Assembly: GCA_945897395.1 (NCBI GenBank)
Contig: CAMDFE010000111.1
Span: 1-5,741 of the forward strand
Source: Chryseobacterium gleum
Lineage (GTDB): Bacteria; Bacteroidota; Bacteroidia; Flavobacteriales_D; Sanyastnellaceae
DNA: 5,741 nt
Direction of reading: 5' to 3'
Shown: piece by piece, positions 1-5,357 of the stretch
Numbering within the stretch: position 1 is the first letter of the stretch
How the letters are laid out: each line of letters opens with the position of its first letter
Notes under the pieces: generated by a model
The model's database searches: none
What the model saw: the letters and a program-made list of their open reading frames with translations, nothing else
Told to the model about the DNA's origin: nothing
Position numbers and translations under genes: made by a program

Positions 1-925
1 CGGATGAATTGTAGACATGTTCCGCAGCAAAATCGGTTGATGAACTACCGTCACCAAATTCCCAAGTGAAATTCCAACCTGTTGCAGATTGATTTTCAAT
101 TTGAAGATTTAATCCATTGGATGATGTGCTAATTGATACAGCAGGATCATATTCCCCCACATGCCATTCTATCAAGTTATTGAACACGACTTCTTGAGCA
201 GCTAATTTTATTTTTTCAGCAATAACAGGATCTAATGTTGAAGTATAGGTAACGAGGTACGGGTCAGTGCGAAGCATTACCGCAATCATGGAGCATGCCG
301 CAGCATAACTTCCTTCAAGAGATGGATGACTGCCATCTGTGGAATATAAATTTATTTCGGGATAGGTAGTTCTTATGTACTTCCAGAGTGCTCCAACAGG
401 AGAAAGAATTGCCTGGTTATCAATGGCCATTTGTCTGTAGCGAAGATTCAACAAACTATCCATGCCTTCATACGTGCATACCGGAGGCCACGAGGCGCAG
501 TTCCCTGCATCACCGTTTTGTCTTCCCCAAGTCATATAAAAAACCGTCTCGGTGCAAGAATCTACTGCAAGTATTTGGTTGTTCAATTGAGTTGCAAATG
601 GAAAACACTCCGCTGCGACTTGCCCATCTGGAAAGGAGGGGAGTTGACTTTGCTCTTGCAAAACGACATAGTCCCAGTTCCCTTCATTAATAAGGGCTTG
701 AGAACTTGCATTCGTGGTGTGCATTTGAAAAGTTGTTCCTCCTGGAGTGCTACTTGCCACTTCCATAGGCATACCCGCGAAGCCAATGCTCAAGGCACAA
801 TCTGCAGTTAGTTGAGGCAAATTATTTACCGCAGTGTAACTGTTCCCAATGAACAACACACGCGTCTGAGAATGCAAAAGGTTGGTGAAAATTACCAACC
901 ATGCACAGAAAAATAATTTCTTCAT
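1..925 (-). CDS. Secreted SGNH/GDSL hydrolase (DUF4886-like) with PKD domain, 3' end cut by window
   Basis: This frame is open from an ATG at 925 to the left edge (308 full codons), so the C-terminus is missing. Residues 1-20 look like a Sec signal peptide ending in LLHSQ. The SGNH fold follows: block I FIGNSYT with probable nucleophile Ser29, then NNLP, WDYVVLQEQS (84-93), the FYMTWGRQNGD stretch (129-139), and the catalytic D197-G-S-H200 in DGSHPSLEGSYAAA. This pattern resembles the DUF4886-type SGNH hydrolases of Bacteroidota, which are generally predicted to cleave esters, often on carbohydrates; the substrate cannot be read here. A PKD-type domain begins near residue 262, with FTWEFGDGSS (286-295) and HVY (303-305). 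Secreted enzymes of this layout often end in a T9SS sorting domain, but that part lies outside the window. The ATG is one base after the stop of the M28 peptidase gene (TAATATG) with no Shine-Dalgarno, so the two are probably one transcript. Fold call is strong, substrate unknown. Confidence 0.88.
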   Translation of the reverse strand, partial: MKKLFFCAWLVIFTNLLHSQTRVLFIGNSYTAVNNLPQLTADCALSIGFAGMPMEVASSTPGGTTFQMHTTNASSQALINEGNWDYVVLQEQSQLPSFPDGQVAAECFPFATQLNNQILAVDSCTETVFYMTWGRQNGDAGNCASWPPVCTYEGMDSLLNLRYRQMAIDNQAILSPVGALWKYIRTTYPEINLYSTDGSHPSLEGSYAAACSMIAVMLRTDPYLVTYTSTLDPVIAEKIKLAAQEVVFNNLIEWHVGEYDPAVSISTSSNGLNLQIENQSATGWNFTWEFGDGSSSTDFAAEHVYNSS

Positions 926-926
926 A

Positions 927-2201
927 TTACTTAAATATCACTGGACCAACAATTGATTTTCCTTCACGAATATATTCAACTTCAGTTGTGTCACCTTCGT
1001 TAAACTTTCCAAGCGCTTCCATGTATGAACTCATGTCTGTGATTTTGTTGGTTCCTAATCGAACAACAATATCGCCTTGCTTCAAACCAGCCATCGCAGC
1101 GGGTCTATTTTCTTTCACACCGTCGATGCGCATTCCAACTCCGCTGAACATATAATCTGGCATAACACCTAGTGTTACTTTAAACGAAGAGTTCATTGGT
1201 TTTGGATCTATGGTCTTTGTGAATTCCAATTTCGAATGTGCATTCATTTCAACACACATCGAATACATGTAATTCACCACTTCATTCAATCCCTCATAAT
1301 TGATTTTGTCGAAGTCATCACTTGGCTTGTGGTAGTCGCTGTGCTGACCGGTGAAAAAGTGAAGCACAGGCACTCCCATGTTGTAGAACGAACTGTGGTC
1401 GCTTGGACCGATGCCACTTTTATCGAACAACAATTTGAAATTCGTTGTGTTGTTTTTTGTGAGCCAGTTCTCAAATTCAGGAGAAGTCCCTGTTCCGCTA
1501 ATTGAAAGAGCGTGCTCTGCGTTCAATCTTCCAACCATGTCCATGTTCATCATACAATTAACAGTAGCTAAATCAACAGTTGGATTCTTGCAGAAGTAAT
1601 TACTTCCCCACAATCCTTTTTCTTCTCCGCTGAAGGCAATGAAGAGGTAGTTGTATTGAGTGGTTGAAGAGGATTTATCTGCTTTGAATTTGCGAGCCAA
1701 CTCAATCATAGCAGAAACGCCGCTGGCGTTGTCATCTGCTCCGTTGTGAATGGCGCGCTCTCCTGTCCACAAGCTATTCTCGTCGCCATAACCCAAGTGA
1801 TCATAGTGTGCGCCAATGATGATGGTATTCGCAGCGCCGTTGTCTATGAAACCGACAACATTTTTTCCATTGATTTCTTTCACCAATGACTTTCCCATTT
1901 TCAAACTGTCACCCACTTGGTGCACTTGTCCATGTCCTTGCGGAATAAATGAGAAGGCTTGAAAAAATCCGAGAGTTCCTTTTGGAAGTAATCCAATTTG
2001 AAGAAATTGATCTTGAATATATACAGCAGCTTTATCAGCGCCAGGTGTTCCTATAGCTCTTCCTTCGAATGCATCACTGGCCAAAACCGCAACATCTGTT
2101 TTTAAATGAGCAACGCTTTCGGTTGATTTTTTTTCATGAGGAATTACAGTGCAGCTGGCGAATGCAACTGCCACAGAAATCTGAAGTAAAAACTTTTTCA
2201 T
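927..2201 (-). CDS. M28 family zinc metallopeptidase lipoprotein with C-terminal PDZ domain
   Basis: This is a 424-residue predicted aminopeptidase-like protein. Residues 1-17 form a short lipoprotein-type signal (AFASC, Cys17); Phe at -3 is not ideal for a lipobox, so lipidation is probable rather than certain. The M28 catalytic domain spans about 30-315 with all co-catalytic zinc residues visible: H132 in GAHYDHLG, D156 in NGADDNASG, the pair E193-E194 in FSGEEKGLWGS (general base and zinc ligand), D221 in NMDMVGRL, and H291 in DYHKPSDDFD. By family knowledge it should cleave N-terminal residues or small peptides at the cell surface or in the periplasm. Residues about 340-420 look like a PDZ domain (GVGMRIDGV, RPAAMAGLKQGDIVVRLG), which binds peptide C-termini. 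I see no obvious inserted PA domain. The start is supported by the signal peptide and by a -7 promoter element 4 bases upstream. It heads a pair with the SGNH hydrolase gene. Confidence 0.93.
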   Translation of the reverse strand: MKKFLLQISVAVAFASCTVIPHEKKSTESVAHLKTDVAVLASDAFEGRAIGTPGADKAAVYIQDQFLQIGLLPKGTLGFFQAFSFIPQGHGQVHQVGDSLKMGKSLVKEINGKNVVGFIDNGAANTIIIGAHYDHLGYGDENSLWTGERAIHNGADDNASGVSAMIELARKFKADKSSSTTQYNYLFIAFSGEEKGLWGSNYFCKNPTVDLATVNCMMNMDMVGRLNAEHALSISGTGTSPEFENWLTKNNTTNFKLLFDKSGIGPSDHSSFYNMGVPVLHFFTGQHSDYHKPSDDFDKINYEGLNEVVNYMYSMCVEMNAHSKLEFTKTIDPKPMNSSFKVTLGVMPDYMFSGVGMRIDGVKENRPAAMAGLKQGDIVVRLGTNKITDMSSYMEALGKFNEGDTTEVEYIREGKSIVGPVIFK

Positions 2202-2205
2202 GCCG

Positions 2206-2237
2206 CAAATTTAGTGACGATTCAATATAGTTTTCAA
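2206..2237 (-). promoter_or_regulatory. Bacteroidota-type promoter of the M28 peptidase gene
   Basis: On the minus strand, TAAATTTG (2213 down to 2206) fully matches the -7 consensus TAnnTTTG. A TTG triplet lies 21 bases upstream (2237-2235), at the expected -33 spacing. Only CGGC separates the -7 element from the ATG at 2201, so transcription should start at or within a base or two of the start codon. This is the best supported of the four promoters here. Confidence 0.7.
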
Positions 2238-2245
2238 TTCTTCGT

Positions 2246-2253
2246 TACCTTCG
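2246..2253 (+). promoter_or_regulatory. Probable -7 element of the CarboxypepD_reg-like gene
   Basis: TACCTTCG matches five of the six fixed positions of TAnnTTTG and ends 4 bases (CTAT) before the ATG at 2258. No TTG is found at the expected -33 distance, so taken alone the call is weak. It is supported by the same spacing at the three other intergenic starts. It lies upstream of the divergent M28 promoter's -33 triplet, so the two polymerase footprints would overlap in this 56-bp region. Confidence 0.45.
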
Positions 2254-2257
2254 CTAT

Positions 2258-2989
2258 ATGAGGTGTGTCAGTCTTTTTTTCTTCTTATTTCTTTCCCTAA
2301 TAGGATCTTCCCAGACCATTCGAATTGAAGGAAGAGTGCGCGATCCTCATGGTCAAGGAATCCCAAACGCCATAATAGTAAACAACAGAACCAAAACAGG
2401 AAGCTTTGGTAATTCGAGCGGTTTTTATTCCATTGTTTGTGAGAAGACCGACACATTAAGCATTACTGCCTTGAGTTATTACACGCGTCAATTGTGCATG
2501 AAAGATTCTTTGGTTAAGGTTGTATATCATCCGACAATTTTTCTCGACGATAGAACTTACATGTTACCCGTTGTTGAATTCATTTCACCTCGAGATTTAG
2601 AATCCATTGAGGAAGATTTGCGCGGTTTGGGCTTCGATGAAAATCAATTTAAGACGGCTAATGTAAGTAATCCAATTACGTTTTTATACGAGCAATTTAG
2701 TAAACGTGAAAGAAGCAAGCTAGAGGTTTCTCGCATGGTTTACGAAGACAAGAAACGGGCTTTGCTGAAAGAGCTTTTTCACTTGTATGTCGATTATGAT
2801 ATTATTGATTTAACCAACGAAGAGTTCGACACGTTTATTGATTTCATGCATGTGAGTGATGAATTCATTCGTCAGAGTTCACAATATGAATTTTTGATTT
2901 TTGTGAAAGAAGAATTTCAGCAATATAAAATTTGGAGACGTGGAAGAAGAGAGTGGAAGGAAGAAGATTTCAATTACGACAAGGATTAG
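2258..2989 (+). CDS. Secreted CarboxypepD_reg-like domain protein of unknown function
   Basis: This is a 243-residue protein I cannot name beyond its first domain. Residues 1-19 are a Sec signal peptide (hydrophobic LFFFLFLSLIG, then SSQ). Residues about 20-97 resemble the CarboxypepD_reg-like beta-sandwich found at the N-terminus of many Bacteroidota surface proteins: IEGRVRDPHGQGIPNAIIV, then GSFGNSSGFYSI, DTLSITALSYY and a VVYHPTIFL strand. No TonB plug or barrel follows, so it is not a SusC-type transporter. Instead residues about 112-225 look helical and rich in charged and aromatic residues, ending in a strongly charged tail (IWRRGRREWKEEDFNYDKD). Small proteins of this two-part kind are common in Bacteroidota and usually annotated hypothetical. 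It is probably periplasmic or outer-membrane associated. The gene is divergent from the M28 gene and converges on the T9SS plug gene, overlapping it by 4 bp; this gives no firm link to secretion. Confidence 0.85.
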   Translation: MRCVSLFFFLFLSLIGSSQTIRIEGRVRDPHGQGIPNAIIVNNRTKTGSFGNSSGFYSIVCEKTDTLSITALSYYTRQLCMKDSLVKVVYHPTIFLDDRTYMLPVVEFISPRDLESIEEDLRGLGFDENQFKTANVSNPITFLYEQFSKRERSKLEVSRMVYEDKKRALLKELFHLYVDYDIIDLTNEEFDTFIDFMHVSDEFIRQSSQYEFLIFVKEEFQQYKIWRRGRREWKEEDFNYDKD

Positions 2990-4275
2990 TTCCTTCTCGA
3001 ATTTTGAATGAAGTTTCCCCCGCATTTGAAAAAGCCAGCATTCCGGTCGTAGTAGTATACCAATAGCTGATAATTGTTTTCAGTGGCAGAATGATTTCCT
3101 TCAGCAAAATTAATCTCTTCGTTGTTGCTTGAAGGCTCAATGCGAAAGCGGTAATTATACACCCCTTGTTTCAGATACATTGTGGCTTGATACGCTTTTT
3201 TAATGTCACTGTATTCACACAGAATAGGAGTATTCCATTCATTTCCACATTCAAGAAAAACCTTGTTAAGTAATTCGGGTGAATTCAATTCGAAATGAAC
3301 AAAAGTGTAGTCGCTGGTTAGATCGTCATCTTCATAAATTTCACTGGAAATCAATGCAGCACCGTTGAGGTCGGAACGACTGGTGTAGGCGAGATTCATT
3401 TCATTCTGGCTTGGGTATAGGTAGATGTGATTTTCATTTTCAACACGAACGTTGTTTTGGACGTTATACCCGTTTAAGCGTAAATCCTTCGTTTCAAAAG
3501 CTTCCCATTCGCCGCCTCCTGGAAATTCATTTTCACCGTTTGCATAATCATACACCAATACGTTGTTGGGTTGAATGTATGTCGGTTGGAAATTCATTTT
3601 ATCGTCTTCCCATCTTCCGTTTTGAAGAATAACGGGAATGACTTTGTTCATGTCGTACACAGGAGTGTTAGCCAGTGAAATGGTGAAATCAACTTCCTGA
3701 TGTGACTGAAGATGTTGAATAGTAGAGGCACGCTTAATATTCATGTCGGCATTCAATCCGTGATCTCCTTCAACATAAACCACCAAGCGAAATCCAATTC
3801 GAACGCTCGATTCAGTGCATTCGCTTCCTTCGTGAACAACAACGTAGTAGTTTCCAGATTGAATAAACTTGGTCATGGTATTGGGCAATTCGAATCGGTA
3901 GTGATCGAAAGTAGCGGTTGTGTGAATGGAGTTTTCGGGGAAGGAAACGCGTTGACTTGGGAATCCTTGTATGACGTCTGAAGGATTACTGTCATCGGTG
4001 TTCCAGACTGGGTCGCAGTGAAAAATGGAGTAGTACAAATCTTCATCAGGAGAAGTGAATACATCGAATTCAAATTGAATGACGTCGTTACTCAATAGGT
4101 TTAAGAACGGTCCGGAAAGGGCAGCGTCTTTGGCGTGCGCTTCAACCGAAAAATAGTCGTGATCGGAATGAACGAAGTTGCTATTGGTTGTCGGAACTTG
4201 CGCATGAAGTGAACCTAAGATCATAGCAGTTAAGCAAAGAGAAAAATAAAACAGGATAGTTGAAGTATTCCGCAT
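2986..4275 (-). CDS. Type IX secretion system plug protein (DUF5103 family)
   Basis: The 429-residue product matches the DUF5103 / T9SS plug family along its whole length. A signal peptide covers about 1-26 (ending SLHAQ). The N-terminal domain shows family landmarks: LSNDVIQFEFDVF (61-73), DLYYSIFHCDPVW (79-91), an NS-x-T-T stretch followed by FDHYRFELPN (123-132), and SGNYYVVVHEG (140-150). The middle has FPGGGEWEAFETKDLRLNG (251-269). The C-terminal domain has DYTFVHFEL (322-330), YLKQGVYNYRFR (367-378) and EGNHSATENNYQLLVYYYDR (392-411). In Flavobacterium johnsoniae the Plug protein closes the periplasmic end of the SprA translocon pore when PorV is not bound; the same role is inferred here. 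It stands alone, with no sprA or porV in the window. It is divergent from the ApbE-like gene across only 31 bp. Six cysteines are present, five of them after the signal peptide. The start is supported by the signal peptide and a near-consensus -7 element 4 bases upstream. Confidence 0.9.
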   Translation of the reverse strand: MRNTSTILFYFSLCLTAMILGSLHAQVPTTNSNFVHSDHDYFSVEAHAKDAALSGPFLNLLSNDVIQFEFDVFTSPDEDLYYSIFHCDPVWNTDDSNPSDVIQGFPSQRVSFPENSIHTTATFDHYRFELPNTMTKFIQSGNYYVVVHEGSECTESSVRIGFRLVVYVEGDHGLNADMNIKRASTIQHLQSHQEVDFTISLANTPVYDMNKVIPVILQNGRWEDDKMNFQPTYIQPNNVLVYDYANGENEFPGGGEWEAFETKDLRLNGYNVQNNVRVENENHIYLYPSQNEMNLAYTSRSDLNGAALISSEIYEDDDLTSDYTFVHFELNSPELLNKVFLECGNEWNTPILCEYSDIKKAYQATMYLKQGVYNYRFRIEPSSNNEEINFAEGNHSATENNYQLLVYYYDRNAGFFKCGGNFIQNSRRN

Positions 4276-4279
4276 GCGA

Positions 4280-4287
4280 TAAAGTTA
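4280..4287 (-). promoter_or_regulatory. Probable -7 element of the T9SS plug gene
   Basis: On the minus strand TAACTTTA (4287 down to 4280) matches five of six fixed positions of TAnnTTTG and ends 4 bases (TCGC) before the ATG at 4275. The expected -33 position falls on a T-run close to the start codon of the opposite gene, with no exact TTG. Support comes mainly from the identical spacing at the other starts. Confidence 0.5.
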
Positions 4288-4294
4288 TTCAGTT

Positions 4295-4302
4295 TATTTT
4301 TG
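4295..4302 (+). promoter_or_regulatory. -7 element of the ApbE-like/tsaD unit
   Basis: TATTTTTG is a full match to TAnnTTTG and ends 4 bases (TGTT) before the ATG at 4307. No TTG is seen at the usual -33 spacing, which would fall on the start codon of the divergent plug gene. It probably drives both the ApbE-like gene and tsaD, since no intergenic space separates those two. Confidence 0.6.
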
Positions 4303-4306
4303 TGTT

Positions 4307-5356
4307 ATGAAAAAAAATGCAGCTATCCTGTTTTTTGCAATTGTTTTGATTGGAGTTGTTTTGCATTCCTGTGGAAACAAAAACAAAAAGGATGAAGGAT
4401 TAATTGGAAGAGACTATGATCGCGATTTTTTGGGAATGAAGTATGCGGTGAGCGTAGTTGGTGACACCACCGACTATTCGTTCGCTTTCGACTCGATTGA
4501 AAACGCAGTGCGCATGCACATTGATGCAAACAATCCGAACAGCACGTGCATGTTGTACAATTATGCTTCTGCTGAAAATGGTTTTTTTGAATTTACGGAT
4601 TACAACAGAATAATGGGAGTAATGCTTACAATGGCAAGAGAATTCAATTATCGTTCGGGCGGTTGTTGGGATTTTACTCTTTCTCCGGCCCAAATAGCTT
4701 GGTTGCCACAATTGTTGAATCCAATGCCGAAAGTTCCAAATATTGATTCCTTGAAAGTCTTTACTGGCATGTATTCGGTTAACGTTGATGTTGAAGATGT
4801 TGAGGAAAATGGAGTGTATAAATCAACTCGCATTCGAAAAAACAACACAAAGGTTCAAATTGATTTGCAGAAGTTTGGAAGTGCCATGGTTTTGGATAAA
4901 ATACTTGAATACTTGAAAGAGCGAAATGTATCTGTAAAGCAAGCCGTTGTGAAGACCGATGTTTGGCAGGCGGGATTTGGAACAGCAGTGGACAGTTTAA
5001 ATGTATTAGACATGAAAACCTCTGGGCAAAACACAGGAAATCTTTTGCGCGTGGTGAATCGCGCTTACGCAACATACGACGCACGAAATAAATTATCACT
5101 ACTCGACCCGAAGACGCTTTCTCCTGTTCAGAATGAAATGTATCAGAGTTACGTTTCTGCAAAAACCATTGTCGAATCTTATGTCTTTGCTGAAGCATTC
5201 ATGGTTATGGGAGTGGAAGAAATTGGTCAGTTTTATGAGGTGAATGCTGAAAGCGATATTCAGTCGTTGCTTTATTTCATGAAATCAGATTCGGAGCGAG
5301 CATCTGCTTCAACAGAGAATTTTAATAAAATGATGGTAGCTCCTTCGGCCCAATAA
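4307..5356 (+). CDS. ApbE-fold lipoprotein, probable pseudoenzyme of FAD:protein FMN transferase
   Basis: This is a 349-residue lipoprotein. The signal ends in LHSC (Cys22), followed by GNKNKKDE, an acidic/Lys stretch that may serve surface export. The ApbE order is recognisable: FLGMKYAVSVVG (41-52), the S-G-x-x-D-x-T-x-x-P block as SGGCWDFTLSP (117-127) with W132, IDLQKFGSAMVLD (185-197), AVVKTDVWQAGFG (213-225), AYATYD (253-258), LLDPKTLSP (265-273) and YVFAEAFMVMG (292-302). Real ApbE enzymes move FMN from FAD onto Thr of target proteins such as NqrC. Here signature residues are changed: AKG is GSA (191-193), GGD is KTD (216-218), ATSG is ATYD, the His of HxxDPxTG is lost, and the metal-binding D-x-x-x-T of the ADALxTA block is Y292 and E296. 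Catalysis is therefore unlikely; a binding or structural role is inferred. It is transcribed with tsaD, whose ATG is one base after this stop. An automatic apbE label would mislead. Confidence 0.82.
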   Translation: MKKNAAILFFAIVLIGVVLHSCGNKNKKDEGLIGRDYDRDFLGMKYAVSVVGDTTDYSFAFDSIENAVRMHIDANNPNSTCMLYNYASAENGFFEFTDYNRIMGVMLTMAREFNYRSGGCWDFTLSPAQIAWLPQLLNPMPKVPNIDSLKVFTGMYSVNVDVEDVEENGVYKSTRIRKNNTKVQIDLQKFGSAMVLDKILEYLKERNVSVKQAVVKTDVWQAGFGTAVDSLNVLDMKTSGQNTGNLLRVVNRAYATYDARNKLSLLDPKTLSPVQNEMYQSYVSAKTIVESYVFAEAFMVMGVEEIGQFYEVNAESDIQSLLYFMKSDSERASASTENFNKMMVAPSAQ

Positions 5357-5357
5357 A

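Larger units (their letters stand above)
4248..4334. repeat. 12-bp perfect inverted repeat centred on the 31-bp divergent promoter region
   Basis: AAAACAGGATAG at 4248-4259 is the exact reverse complement of CTATCCTGTTTT at 4323-4334. The centre of the two arms is base 4291, which is also the midpoint between the two divergent start codons. Each arm covers nucleotides 17-28 of its gene in the same frame, within the signal-peptide codons for Ile-Leu-Phe. It may be chance, an operator-like symmetry, or a trace of an inverted duplication. Confidence 0.6.

Noticed and set aside
388..811. Two overlapping + strand open frames (100 and 126 codons) at the left end
   Set aside because: They lie antisense to the SGNH hydrolase frame, which has clear catalytic motifs and a signal peptide. 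Their translations show no domain or protein-like pattern.
901..1155. Open frame of 84 codons on the + strand
   Set aside because: It is antisense to the PDZ end of the M28 peptidase and shows no recognisable features.
2258..2989. Start of a SusC/TonB-dependent receptor cut short by a stop
   Set aside because: The CarboxypepD_reg-like domain is not followed by a plug or barrel remnant. The downstream minus gene is an unrelated intact family, so this is a complete small protein and not a truncated receptor.
4271..4278. 8-bp palindrome CGCATGCG over the plug gene start codon
   Set aside because: It is short, contains the ATG itself, and recurs nowhere near the other promoters, so it is not supported as an operator.
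4400..5198. Minus-strand open frames of 103, 66 and 139 codons
   Set aside because: They are shadows of the ApbE-like gene, whose frame is supported by a lipoprotein signal and fold motifs. Their translations are rich in Ser, Arg, Cys and His in the way of antisense frames.
4307..5356. Functional apbE (FAD:protein FMN transferase) gene
   Set aside because: Too many signature residues are replaced (AKG, GGD, SG, DPxTG and the metal-site Asp/Thr) for an active enzyme call.
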